A stretch of 64,000 bases of DNA from positions 1-64,000 of the forward strand of contig JAYSEK010000015.1 in assembly GCA_041913905.1 (NCBI GenBank), in the 5' to 3' direction. Below are positions 1-10,460 of the stretch, piece by piece. The notes under the pieces were generated by a model, which was not told the origin of the DNA, did no database searches, and was given only the letters and a program-made list of their open reading frames with translations. Position 1 is the stretch's first letter. Each line of letters starts with the position of its first letter. A program made the position numbers and the translations under genes. The DNA comes from Roseateles_B sp041913905 (GTDB taxonomy: Bacteria; Pseudomonadota; Gammaproteobacteria; Burkholderiales; Burkholderiaceae_C).

Positions 1-2
1 CC

Positions 3-47
3 TACTTCTTCCTCAAGATCCGGGCGGCGTTCCCCGGAAATCGGTGA
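3..47 (+). CDS. C-terminal tail of a gene entering from the left (partial)
   Basis: Reading from base 3, the plus strand gives an open frame of 14 codons (YFFLKIRAAFPGNR) ending in TGA at 45-47, just before the terminator-like hairpin at 57-90. The composition fits the end of a real protein, but 14 residues are too few to identify it. The other plus-strand frames are also plausible at this length, so the call rests mainly on position next to the hairpin. Confidence 0.35.
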   Translation, partial: YFFLKIRAAFPGNR

Positions 48-56
48 TGAACCAAG

Positions 57-90
57 AAAAAACCCGCCGCAAGCTCGCTTGGGCGGGTTT
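57..90 (-). terminator. Intrinsic terminator, probably of tRNA-Ser
   Basis: Arms AACCCGCC (61-68) and GGCGGGTT (82-89) form a GC-rich hairpin. Read on the minus strand it is followed by a run of T (complement of A57-62), the correct order for a terminator of the leftward tRNA gene. On the plus strand only three T follow, so it may work weakly for the gene ending at 47. Confidence 0.75.
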
Positions 91-102
91 CTCAATGCTG
101 TC

Positions 103-195
103 TGGCGGAGACGGAGGGATTCGAACCCTCGATGCAGGTTTTGCCCACATACTCCCTTAGCAGGGGAGCACCTTCGGCCACTCGGTCACGTCTCC
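103..195 (-). tRNA. serX: tRNA-Ser, anticodon GCU
   Basis: The minus strand gives a 93-nt class II tRNA with encoded CCA. The acceptor stem pairs GGAGACG with CGTCTCC, the discriminator is G, the T-loop is GGTTCGAATCC, and the long variable arm is typical of serine tRNAs. The anticodon loop reads CTGCTAA, giving anticodon GCU for AGC/AGU codons. It lies just downstream of lysC on the same strand, with its own terminator. The type is certain; the gene symbol is only conventional. Confidence 0.95.
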
Positions 196-244
196 AGCAG
201 AGCCTCGCAGTATAGCAGTGGTTTTTCAGCCTCCGCTACAAATT

Positions 245-262
245 CCCGATTTTTTTATCGGG
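245..262 (-). terminator. Hairpin after lysC, possible terminator
   Basis: CCCGAT (245-250) and ATCGGG (257-262) flank an all-T loop just past the lysC stop at 269. On the minus strand the stem is followed only by AATTTG, so the U-tract is weak; the A-rich loop is unusual. Confidence 0.45.
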
Positions 263-268
263 CGAGGA

Positions 269-1537
269 TCAGGCGGCTTCCTGGTCCAGATCGAAGGCGC
301 GGTGCAGCGCGCGCACGGCCAGTTCCATGTACTTCTCGTCAATCACGACGCTGGTCTTGATCTCGCTGGTGGAGATCATCTGGATGTTGATGCCTTCCTC
401 GCTGAGGGAGCGGAACATCTTGGACGCCACGCCCACGTGCGAGCGCATGCCGATGCCCACGATGGACACCTTGCAGATGCGCGGATCACCCAGCACCTTG
501 GCCGCGCCGGTGGCCGGGGCCACGGTCTTTTCCAGCAGCTCCATGGTGCGCTGGTAGTCGTTGCGGTGCACGGTGAAGCTGAAGTCGGTCTTCCCGTCGT
601 GCGAGACGTTCTGGATGATGACGTCGATGTCGATATTGGCCTCTGCCACGGGGCCGAGGATCTGGAAGGCGATGCCGGGCTTGTCCGGCACGCCCAGCAG
701 CGTCACCTTGGCTTCGTCGCGGTTGAACGCGATGCCCGACACGACGGCTTGTTCCATGTTTTCGTCCTCTTCAAAAGTGATCAGGGTGCCGGACTTGGCT
801 TCCTCGTTGATGTCGATGTCCCAGGGCGTGAAGCTGGAGAGCACGCGCAGCGGCACACGGTACTTGCCGGCAAATTCCACCGAGCGGATCTGCAGCACCT
901 TGGAGCCCAGCGACGCCATTTCGAGCATTTCCTCGAAGCAGATGCTCTTCAGTCGGCGAGCTTCGGGCACGACGCGAGGGTCGGTGGTGTAGACGCCGTC
1001 GACGTCGGTGTAGATCAGGCACTCGTCAGCCTTCATCGCAGCGGCGATGGCCACGGCCGAGGTGTCCGACCCGCCCCGGCCCAGGGTGGTGATGTTGTTG
1101 TTCTCGTCAATGCCCTGGAAGCCGGTGATGGCCACCACGCGGCCGGCGGCGAGGTCGGCCCGCACGCGCTGGTCATCGATGCTCTCGATGCGGGCCTTGG
1201 TGTAGGACGAATCGGTGGCCACGGGCACCTGCCAGCCGGTGTAGCTGACGGCTTCCAGACCCTCGGCCTGCAGTGCGATGGCCAGCAAGCCCACCGAGAC
1301 CTGCTCACCGGTGGCCGCGATCATGTCCAGCTCGCGCATGAGCGCCGGGCTGGTGCTGGCGGGCGAAAGCTCCTTGGCCAGGCCCAGCAGACGGTTGGTT
1401 TCGCCGCTCATGGCCGAGGGCACCACCACCATCTGATGGCCCGCACGCGCCCATTTGGCGACGCGCTTGGCCACGTTGCGAATACGGTCGGTCGAGCCCA
1501 TCGAGGTGCCGCCGTACTTGTGAACGATCAATGCCAT
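269..1537 (-). CDS. lysC: Aspartate kinase
   Basis: Phosphorylates L-aspartate with ATP, the first step to lysine, threonine, methionine and diaminopimelate; cytoplasmic. The 422-residue protein starts MALIVHKYGGTSMGS, the N-terminal KYGGTS nucleotide/aspartate-binding signature. A long amino-acid-kinase domain (about 1-245) has GRGGSDTSA near residue 150. Two ACT domains (about 265-420) close the protein, consistent with feedback control by lysine and threonine as known for monofunctional aspartokinases. Length is normal for the family. It is followed by a weak hairpin and tRNA-Ser; 126 bp separate it from upstream tilS, so it may have its own promoter. Confidence 0.97.
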   Translation of the reverse strand: MALIVHKYGGTSMGSTDRIRNVAKRVAKWARAGHQMVVVPSAMSGETNRLLGLAKELSPASTSPALMRELDMIAATGEQVSVGLLAIALQAEGLEAVSYTGWQVPVATDSSYTKARIESIDDQRVRADLAAGRVVAITGFQGIDENNNITTLGRGGSDTSAVAIAAAMKADECLIYTDVDGVYTTDPRVVPEARRLKSICFEEMLEMASLGSKVLQIRSVEFAGKYRVPLRVLSSFTPWDIDINEEAKSGTLITFEEDENMEQAVVSGIAFNRDEAKVTLLGVPDKPGIAFQILGPVAEANIDIDVIIQNVSHDGKTDFSFTVHRNDYQRTMELLEKTVAPATGAAKVLGDPRICKVSIVGIGMRSHVGVASKMFRSLSEEGINIQMISTSEIKTSVVIDEKYMELAVRALHRAFDLDQEAA

Positions 1538-3068
1538 GGTTGTGAAATTGCGCGGAGTTGAAGGGGGTTTCTTGCGCCGCGGTCGCTGAAGGCCGATTCT
1601 ACGGTTGGCCTTGGCGCTGCACGAAGCCCCGCGGCGCCGGCGGCCATGGCGGCAAAGCCGTGTTCAGGCGCCGTCCGGACACCAGGTCAAGCGCAGCAAC
1701 GGCCCCTCGCCCTGCCCCCAGCAGCGCGCATCCAGGCCCAGCGCCGGAGCCCACAACAACTGCTCCACGGGCCCTGTTTCCCCGGGAAATGCGGCAAAAA
1801 CAAGGGGGCCGGCACGCCCCAGCGCCGGTACGCCCGCAGCCTGCCAGGCCTTCTTCAAGGACCGCGGTGGCGTGCCGGGCGCGCGCTGGAATTGCTCGCT
1901 GCCTTCGCGCGGACGCAAGATCACATTGCGCAATAGCGATGAGCCTATGCCTGGCGACGAAGGCTCATCAGCCAATTTCGCCAGTTCCACCCGGCCCACC
2001 CGTTCCACCACCCAGCTCCCGGCCCAAGCAGGGCAGGCATACCGCCCCGGCGAGCTCAAGTCCATGTGCAGCTCCGCCGGCGCCAGGGCAGCGGCCACGG
2101 GCACAGGCAGGGCCAGCAGCATCCCTTGGTGCTTTTGAATCACCTGGGCCCCCGCCGGCCAGGACGCGCCATGGGGCGCGGCCGCCGCCTCATCCAGCAA
2201 CCGTGTCACCAGACTGGCCGGCGCCGCACGCCCGAGCGAGGCCTGGAGCCAATGCCGCAGCAGGTTGCTCAGCCGAGGCCGGGACAGCGTCGTCCAGGCC
2301 TGCAGGTTCAGGCCGGCATTGGGCCGAATCCAGGCCTGGCCATCCTGCAGCGCGAGTTCCTCGGCCAGCTCACGGGCTTCCTGGGCCCACTGCGCGGACT
2401 GCGCCAAGGCGGCTTCCGCCCCCGGAAAGCCGGCTTCCAGCACGGGCCACAGCCGCAGGCGCAGACGGTTGCGGGCAAAGCGCGGATCGGCATTGCTTTC
2501 GTCCTCGACGTGCGCGAGCAGCAGCGCCTGCCCATAGCGCTCGATGCGCTCGCGCGGCTGGTCCAGCCAGGGACGGGCCCACACCACACCCTCTCGTGAC
2601 TGCCGCCGCGGCATGGCGGACAGGCCCGGCAGGCCTGCGCCGCGCAGGGCCTGGAGCAGCCAGGTCTCGGCCTGGTCGCGTCGATGATGCGCCAGCAGGA
2701 GCAAGGACGCACCTGCGGCTTGCGCCATGGCTTGAAGAGCCGCGTGGCGACCTGCGCGTGCCCAGGCTTCCACGCTCTCCCCCGCCACCGGCGCACCGTC
2801 CAGGTGATGCCAGCGCAGCGCCACCGGCAGCCCCTGGGCGCTCCAGGCCTGCACCTGCTCCTGCAGCTGCGCCAACCAGGCGTCGGCCTGAGGACTCAGC
2901 CCATGGTGCACATGCAGGCCCAGCACCCGCAAAGCAAAACCCTCATGCGCCAGGGCTTGCGCGCAGCGCGCCGTGGCATGCATGAGGGCGGTAGAGTCGC
3001 GGCCGCCGCTCCAGGCGACGGCCACGCAGGCGGCAGGCGTGCCGCCAGCAAGTCCTAGGGATGGAGAC

Positions 3069-4040
<972 letters not shown>

Positions 4041-4158
4041 CAGTCGTCCTGATTTCAAAAAGCCCACCGCGCAAGGCCCTCATGGCGGCATGGCGCCGGC
4101 AGAACCGCGCCTGCTGGCCACCCCCTCGTGGGGGGCTGGAGTGCCGGTATGGGGTGGG

Positions 4159-4811
4159 CTAGTACTCCACCGGTAGCGGATCGAGACTTCGCCAAATGTA
4201 CCATGTGGCTACCGAGCGGTAGGGGGCCCAGGCCTCCCCGACTTCCCGCGCCTCGGCCCGCGAGACCGGCTCGCCAGAGAAATAGTTCTCGCTGATGCCC
4301 TTGAGCAGGCCCAGATCGTCCAGGGGCATCACATTGGGCCGCATCAGGTGGAAGATCAGGAACATCTCCGCCGTCCAGCGGCCAATGCCGCGGATCGCAA
4401 CCAGCTCCTCGATGATCGCTTCGTCGTCCATCTGCGTCCATTGGCGCACATGTACGCGACCTGCTTCGAAATGCTCCGCCAGATCTCGCAGGTATTCCAC
4501 CTTGCGTGCCGACAAGCCAGCCCCGCGCAGCGCGGGCAGCTCCAGACCCAGCACGGCCGCCGGCTGGACGCGATGGGCAGGCCCGGTCATCAAGGCCGCA
4601 AACCGGTCCCAGACGGACTGCGCCGCCTTCACGGAGATCTGCTGCCCCACGATGGAGCGCGCCAGGGTCGTGAAGGCGTCGCCCTTGCTTTGCAGCCGCG
4701 CCTCGCCGAATTGCGGGATGAGCTTCTTCATCACCCGGTCGCGCTTGACCAGGTGCTTGCAGGCCTCATCCCAATAGTCCGGGGTCACCCCGGCGGCAGC
4801 CGAGCGCGCCA

Positions 4812-4812
<1 letters not shown>
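4159..4812 (-). CDS. DNA-3-methyladenine glycosylase II family (HhH-GPD)
   Basis: Base-excision repair glycosylase for alkylated purines, 217 residues. Visible features are the ARSIVGQQIS segment near residue 50 and a helix-hairpin-helix followed by a Gly/Pro-rich loop (IRGIGRWTAEMFL, about 138-150) with the expected downstream catalytic aspartate (LDDLG). It resembles the short AlkA/Mag-type enzymes without AlkA's N-terminal extra domain. Its ATG overlaps the cysS stop codon by one base, so translation is probably coupled to cysS. Substrate range cannot be read from sequence. Confidence 0.88.
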
Positions 4813-6185
<1,373 letters not shown>

Positions 6186-6333
6186 GGGCTCGCAGGGCGA
6201 ATGAATGGGGCTCGCTGGGCGAAAGAGAGCGTGTCAAGCAAGGACATCACCCCCGAAGGGCGAGGCCGGCCGAGCCCAGCTTATAGAATCCTTCAGTATA
6301 CCGATTGGGCTCCAGCCATCCCTGCCCCGCTTC

Positions 6334-6879
6334 ATGAATCCCCGCTCCCACGCCCTCCGCCGTTTGACCCCCCTCCTGCTGGCCGCCGGCCTGTGCCTGA
6401 GCGCGCCCTCGCAGGCGGCAGGCGAGCTCGAAAAGGCGCAGCAGCAATGGCTGCAAGGGCGCCAGGCCGACGCCAAGAAGACGCTGGAGGCCGCCCTGGG
6501 CGAGGATCCCAACAACGCCCGCATGCGTTTTTCGCTGGCGCTGATGCGCATGGAGTCCGGCGAAACGGCGCAGGCCGAGACGCTGCTGAGGCGCCTCACC
6601 GAAGACTTCCCGGATCTGGCCGATCCCTTCAACAACCTGGCGGTGATCCTGGCTGGCCGCGGTGACATGGACGCGGCACTGGACGCCCTCCAGCGTGCGG
6701 TGGCGCTGCAGCCCGAGCATGTGCAGGCTCAGGAGAACCTGGGCGACGTGCTGCTGCAACTGGCCGCGCGCGCCTATGCGGTGGCCGCCAAGCCGGGACC
6801 GCAGAGCTCAATCAATGCCGGCCTGAAGCTTCGTCGCACCCAGGAGTTGCTGCGCGGCCTGAACACCCCCGCCCATTGA
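6334..6879 (+). CDS. Exported tetratricopeptide-repeat protein
   Basis: 181 residues. The first about 30 residues form a Sec-type signal peptide (Arg-rich start, LLLAAGLCL core, AxA-like cleavage near SQAAGE). The rest is helical with TPR-like pairs: an alanine-rich segment at 35-65, one with 'DPFNNLAVILAGRGDMDAAL', then one starting near LQPEHVQAQ. I chose the ATG at 6334 because it gives a clean signal peptide; in-frame codons upstream do not. It precedes the cyclophilin genes on the same strand and may be cotranscribed. Likely a periplasmic scaffold; no specific function can be claimed. Confidence 0.85.
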   Translation: MNPRSHALRRLTPLLLAAGLCLSAPSQAAGELEKAQQQWLQGRQADAKKTLEAALGEDPNNARMRFSLALMRMESGETAQAETLLRRLTEDFPDLADPFNNLAVILAGRGDMDAALDALQRAVALQPEHVQAQENLGDVLLQLAARAYAVAAKPGPQSSINAGLKLRRTQELLRGLNTPAH

Positions 6880-6967
6880 CGCGCTGAGGGAGAATGCGGC
6901 TCCTGGCCGCTGCCAGCGGCCCCGCTTGCCTTCATCCTTGAACATTCACCGAGGGAGTCTTCTCGCC

Positions 6968-7555
6968 ATGGCCTTTGCCACCTCGCTTCGTACGCCGCTG
7001 CGCCGCCTGCTGGGCGCCAGCGTCCTGTTGTTGACCGTGCTGGGCGCACAAGCCCAGGTCGTCAAGCTGGCCACCAGCCAGGGCGACATCCGCGTCGAGC
7101 TCGATGCCGAGAAGGCGCCCAAGACCGTCGCCAACTTCCTGCAGTACGTGAAGGCCGGCCACTACAACGGCGTGATCTTCCACCGGGTGATCGACGGCTT
7201 CATGGTCCAGACCGGCGGCTTCACCGACAAGCTGGTGCAAAAGCCCACCCGCCCGCCCATCCCGCTGGAAGACAAGTCCGGGCTGAAGAACGAACGCGGC
7301 ACCATCGCGATGGCCCGCACCGCCTTCCCCGACTCGGCCACGGCGCAGTTCTTCATCAACGTGGCCGACAACTTCGGCCTGGACGCCGAGAACGCCCGCG
7401 ACGGGCGCGGCTATGCCGTGTTCGGCCGCGTCGTCGAGGGCATGGAGGTCGTGGACAAGATCCGCGCCACGCCCGTTGCACCGCAGGGCGCGTTCCAGCA
7501 CCTGCCCACCACCCCCATCTTCATCAACAAGGCCACTGTGGAGTCCAAGCCATGA
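6968..7555 (+). CDS. Peptidyl-prolyl cis-trans isomerase, cyclophilin type, exported
   Basis: Cyclophilin of 195 residues with an N-terminal hydrophobic signal (LLGASVLLLTVLGAQAQ) directing it to the periplasm, like PpiA. Core motifs are present: FHRVIDGFMVQTGG, the GTIAMART block and SATAQFFINV. It catalyses proline isomerisation during folding. The ATG at 6968 is preferred over an in-frame TTG 14 codons earlier because it puts the signal peptide at the N-terminus. Its stop overlaps the start of the next cyclophilin (ATGA), so the periplasmic and cytoplasmic enzymes are made from one transcript. Confidence 0.93.
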   Translation: MAFATSLRTPLRRLLGASVLLLTVLGAQAQVVKLATSQGDIRVELDAEKAPKTVANFLQYVKAGHYNGVIFHRVIDGFMVQTGGFTDKLVQKPTRPPIPLEDKSGLKNERGTIAMARTAFPDSATAQFFINVADNFGLDAENARDGRGYAVFGRVVEGMEVVDKIRATPVAPQGAFQHLPTTPIFINKATVESKP

Positions 7556-8058
7556 GCAAGTTTGTCGAAATGACCACCAACAAGGGCGTGATCCGCCTGG
7601 AACTGGACGAGGTCAAGGCCCCGATCACCGTTGCGAACTTCCTGAACTACGTCAACAAGGGCCACTACGACGGCACGATCTTCCACCGTGTGATCAAGCG
7701 CTTCATGATCCAGGGCGGCGGCTTCACGCCCGACATGGACCAGAAGGCCACCGACGCCCCCATCCAGAACGAGGCCAACAACGGCCTGAAGAACGCCCAG
7801 TACACGATTGCGATGGCCCGCACCAGCGCACCGCACTCGGCCTCGGCCCAGTTCTTCATCAACACCATCAACAACGACTTCCTGGACTTCAAGTCCGAGT
7901 CCGCCTCGGGCTGGGGCTATGCCGTGTTCGGCAAGGTGGTCGCCGGCACCGAGGTGGTGGCCGAGATCGAGAAGGTCGCCACCGGCAACAAGAACGGCCA
8001 TGGCGACGTGCCCAAGGAACCCGTCATCATCGAGAAGGCTGTTGAAGTCCAGGGCTGA
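7552..8058 (+). CDS. ppiB: Peptidyl-prolyl cis-trans isomerase B, cytoplasmic cyclophilin
   Basis: 168 residues, no signal sequence. The cyclophilin signature is complete: FHRVIKRFMIQGGGFTPDM, then GLKNAQYTIAMARTSAPHSASAQFFIN. Family length is about 164. Its start overlaps the upstream gene by four bases and its end overlaps the probable lpxH start by 17 bases, a compact unit. Closely similar to its neighbour apart from the signal peptide, suggesting a local duplication followed by specialisation. Confidence 0.95.
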   Translation: MSKFVEMTTNKGVIRLELDEVKAPITVANFLNYVNKGHYDGTIFHRVIKRFMIQGGGFTPDMDQKATDAPIQNEANNGLKNAQYTIAMARTSAPHSASAQFFINTINNDFLDFKSESASGWGYAVFGKVVAGTEVVAEIEKVATGNKNGHGDVPKEPVIIEKAVEVQG

Positions 8059-8872
8059 CACCCTGCCCTGCCTGGCAGCACTGCCAGACGAGTGGATCGC
8101 CCCGCCACAGTGGCGGGCGATCGACTTCATCTCGGACCTGCACCTGGCCGAGAACACGCCGGCCACGCAGGCCGCGCTGGCTCACTACCTGAACCACACG
8201 CCGGCCGACGCCATCTTCCTGCTGGGCGACATCTTCGAGGTCTGGATCGGCGACGACGCCCGGCACCAGGCTTACGAATCCGGCCTGCTGGCGATGCTCT
8301 CGCAAGCCGCCGCCCGCGTCCCGCACCGCGCCCTCTTTTTCATGGCGGGCAACCGCGACTTCCTGCTGGGCGCCGCCATGGCGGCCGACGCAGGCCTGAC
8401 ACGCCTGGCCGACCCCTGCGTGCTGCAGGCCTTCGGCCATCGCCATCTGCTCAGCCATGGCGACGCCTGGTGCCTGGAAGACCGGGACTACCAGGCCTTT
8501 CGTGTCCAGGTGCGCTCCCCCGAATGGCAACAGGCTTTCCTGGACAAACCCTTGGCCGAACGCCGCGCCATCGCACGTGCCCTGCGCGAGCGCAGCATGG
8601 CGCAGAAAGCCGTCCACGCGGAACGCCCGGAGCTGTGGGCCGATCTGGATGCCGACAGCGTCCGCGCCGCCTTGCAGACCCACGGCTGCACCGCACTGAT
8701 CCACGGTCACACGCACCGCCCCGCGCACCATGAACTGGGCGGAGGACTCTGCCGGGAGGTTCTGAGCGACTGGGACCTGGACCACGACGCGGCGCGGGCC
8801 GAGGTGCTGCGCCTGAGCCCGCAGGGCCTGCAACGGCTGTCCTTGCAGGCCGCGGTCGCCCACGCATGCTGA
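8042..8872 (+). CDS. lpxH: UDP-2,3-diacylglucosamine diphosphatase
   Basis: Calcineurin-like phosphoesterase hydrolysing UDP-2,3-diacylglucosamine to lipid X in lipid A synthesis, at the inner face of the cytoplasmic membrane. All metal-binding blocks are visible in order: FISDLHL, LGDIFEVWIGDD, GNRDFLLG, HGD and HGHTHRP. There is no ATG before the first motif. The most plausible start is TTG at 8042, overlapping ppiB by 17 bp (276 residues); CTG codons slightly downstream are alternatives. The N-terminus before IDFISDLHL is therefore uncertain by up to about 20 residues. Confidence 0.92.
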   Translation: MKSRADTLPCLAALPDEWIAPPQWRAIDFISDLHLAENTPATQAALAHYLNHTPADAIFLLGDIFEVWIGDDARHQAYESGLLAMLSQAAARVPHRALFFMAGNRDFLLGAAMAADAGLTRLADPCVLQAFGHRHLLSHGDAWCLEDRDYQAFRVQVRSPEWQQAFLDKPLAERRAIARALRERSMAQKAVHAERPELWADLDADSVRAALQTHGCTALIHGHTHRPAHHELGGGLCREVLSDWDLDHDAARAEVLRLSPQGLQRLSLQAAVAHAC

Positions 8873-9648
8873 GCCGCTGGCTGCAAGCCTGGAAGACCCG
8901 GCGCGAGCGGGCCCAACTGGCCCGCCATGCGATCCCGGACGCGCTCTGGGCGCTGACACTGGCGCGCTATCCCTTCATCGCCCGCCGCAGCGAGGCCGAG
9001 CGCGAGTCCTTGCGGCGTCTCAGCTCGCTGTTCCTGGCTCGCAAGGAATTCCATGGCGTGGGCGGCTTTGAGGTCACCGACGACGTGGCTGTGGCCGTGG
9101 CCGCGCAGGCCTGCCTGCCAGTGCTGGCCTTGGGCCTGGACGCCTACGACGGTTTCGTGGGCATCGTGATGCATGAATCCCAGGTGGTGGCGCCGCGCGA
9201 ATTCATGGATGAGGATGGCGTCGTCCACGAATACGAGGAAGAGCTGGCCGGCGAGGCGATGGAAGGCGGCCCCCTGATGCTGGCCTGGAGCGAGCTGCAG
9301 CCCGATCCCGCACTGTCCGCTGGGCCGGTCTACAACGTGGTGATCCACGAGTTCGCCCATGTGCTGGACATGGCCAACGGCGCCGCGGACGGCGTCCCCG
9401 CCCTGCCTTCCGCCCAGGCCACCGAAGCCTGGATCGAGGTGATTGACGACGAATGGGCGCAGTTCTGCCAGTGCGTCGATGCAGGTGAGGACACGCTGAT
9501 CGACCCCTATGGCGCGGAGTCCGTCGAGGAGTTCTTTGCCGTCGCCTCGGAGGCCTTCTTCGTCGAACCGCTGCGGATGCAGCAGGCGCATCCAGCGCTG
9601 TACGCGCTGTTCGCCGATTTCTACCGCCAGGATCCCGCCAAGCGCTAA
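8866..9648 (+). CDS. mtfA: MtfA-like zinc-dependent peptidase (M90 family)
   Basis: 260 residues resembling MtfA, an aminopeptidase known in E. coli to bind the glucose-PTS repressor Mlc. The zinc motif HEFAH is at 161-165 (HExxH), followed by a distal glutamate in the EEFFAVASEAFF segment near 220-230 as expected for the third ligand. An N-terminal Arg-rich helical region precedes the catalytic domain. It overlaps lpxH by seven bases. The peptidase call is solid; a role in sugar-transport control should not be assumed here, since no Mlc or PTS genes are nearby. Confidence 0.85.
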   Translation: MLSRWLQAWKTRRERAQLARHAIPDALWALTLARYPFIARRSEAERESLRRLSSLFLARKEFHGVGGFEVTDDVAVAVAAQACLPVLALGLDAYDGFVGIVMHESQVVAPREFMDEDGVVHEYEEELAGEAMEGGPLMLAWSELQPDPALSAGPVYNVVIHEFAHVLDMANGAADGVPALPSAQATEAWIEVIDDEWAQFCQCVDAGEDTLIDPYGAESVEEFFAVASEAFFVEPLRMQQAHPALYALFADFYRQDPAKR

Positions 9649-9700
9649 GGCCGGCCGTGTGCTGGCTTGGCCGCCCCGGCCTGGACTGGACTGGCCTGGA

Positions 9701-9988
9701 TCACGGAGCTGGATCAAGCGCTGGGGGTCGCGGCCCCTCGATGGGATCGATGCAGTCCGACGTGCAGACCAGCAGGCGGGCCAGCACAAAGGCCAGGTCG
9801 TCGGCGCCAAGCACTGCGACGAGCTCGCGGGCGGTGTCCAGGGCCTGGGCGATGTTGTGGTCGCCCGCCAGCGAGGCGCGCAAGCGCTGGAACACCTCGA
9901 AGGGCAGGACGTCGTAGGCCAAGGCCACCCGCAGCACCAGATGATCCATCCGAGGCGGTGCGGGCAGCGAGGAAGACGCAGGCAGCAT
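9701..9988 (-). CDS. Small hypothetical protein coupled to the gp16-like gene
   Basis: 95 residues, not recognised. It is mostly helical with a Leu/Ala-rich centre (about 15-75), a Pro/Ser-rich N-terminus and a Pro-rich tail; no signal peptide or clear DNA-binding motif. An AAGGAG ribosome site lies eight bases before the ATG, inside the last codons of the gene at 9991, and the two genes are separated by only two bases, so translation is coupled. The internal Met14 is an alternative start. Its partner suggests a prophage-derived regulatory module. Confidence 0.6.
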   Translation of the reverse strand: MLPASSSLPAPPRMDHLVLRVALAYDVLPFEVFQRLRASLAGDHNIAQALDTARELVAVLGADDLAFVLARLLVCTSDCIDPIEGPRPPALDPAP

Positions 9989-9990
9989 GC

Positions 9991-10245
9991 TTATGACTCC
10001 TTCTTCAGCCCCAGGGCCACCGCCACGCGGTGCCCCTCGCCGTACAGCCCTTTGCTCACGCCACGGATGACCTCCGATACCGTCCGGTACTTGAAACCGT
10101 GCAGGCGGGCGAACTCGCTGAGCGTGATGCCTTGCATCTGCAGGGTTCGCTTGGCAGCGGCGGGCGATTCCTGAGGACTGAGATAGTGCTTCTTACGTTC
10201 CGCACTTTTCCCGTCCTCTTCTTTCCCTTCGTGCGGATTGTTCAT
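9991..10245 (-). CDS. Small DNA-binding protein resembling the BcepMu gp16 family
   Basis: 84 residues. After a charged N-terminus of about 30 residues comes a helix-turn-helix: ITLSEFARLHGFKYRTVSEV, then a conserved-looking GVSKGLYGEGHRVAVALGLK. That last block (xxGxxHxxAVxLGLK) is what I recall of the BcepMu gp16 phage-associated family of small regulators. I chose the ATG at 10243-10245; an in-frame TTG three codons upstream is possible. It is divergent from the S24 repressor at 10461, like cro/cI pairs. Probably a phage-derived early regulator; no other phage genes are nearby. Confidence 0.7.
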   Translation of the reverse strand: MNNPHEGKEEDGKSAERKKHYLSPQESPAAAKRTLQMQGITLSEFARLHGFKYRTVSEVIRGVSKGLYGEGHRVAVALGLKKES

Positions 10246-10321
10246 GGCAGTCAATAGAGTTTTATTGAACCTGCATCAATGATATTTAAACAAAGAAGTC
10301 ACTCCAGAGGCAAAATCAGCA

Positions 10322-10334
10322 ATTTGTGTCAAAT
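10322..10334. promoter_or_regulatory. Candidate operator 1 of the divergent phage-type switch
   Basis: ATTTG-TGT-CAAAT is a perfect inverted repeat in the 215-bp AT-rich gap between the gp16-like gene and the S24 repressor gene. It shares its core with the repeat at 10362-10379, and the two centres are about 43 bp (four helical turns) apart, as expected for paired repressor sites. Confidence 0.55.
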
Positions 10335-10361
10335 AGTGAGATTCAGGACCGATAGATCCCC

Positions 10362-10379
10362 CCATTTGATGACAAATGG
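10362..10379. promoter_or_regulatory. Candidate operator 2 of the divergent phage-type switch
   Basis: CCATTTG-ATGA-CAAATGG is a perfect palindrome with 7-bp arms, 82 bp upstream of the S24 repressor start. It has the same ATTTG/CAAAT half-sites as the repeat at 10322-10334. A weaker ATTT..CAAA element is seen near 10283-10293. Probable binding sites for the S24 repressor; binding is inferred. Confidence 0.6.
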
Positions 10380-10460
10380 AGGACTATCCCTGTTCGTTTG
10401 TTGATGCGACACTGGCGACAATCCCACCGTCAATTCACAGTGATGCAGCGAACTCGCGAC

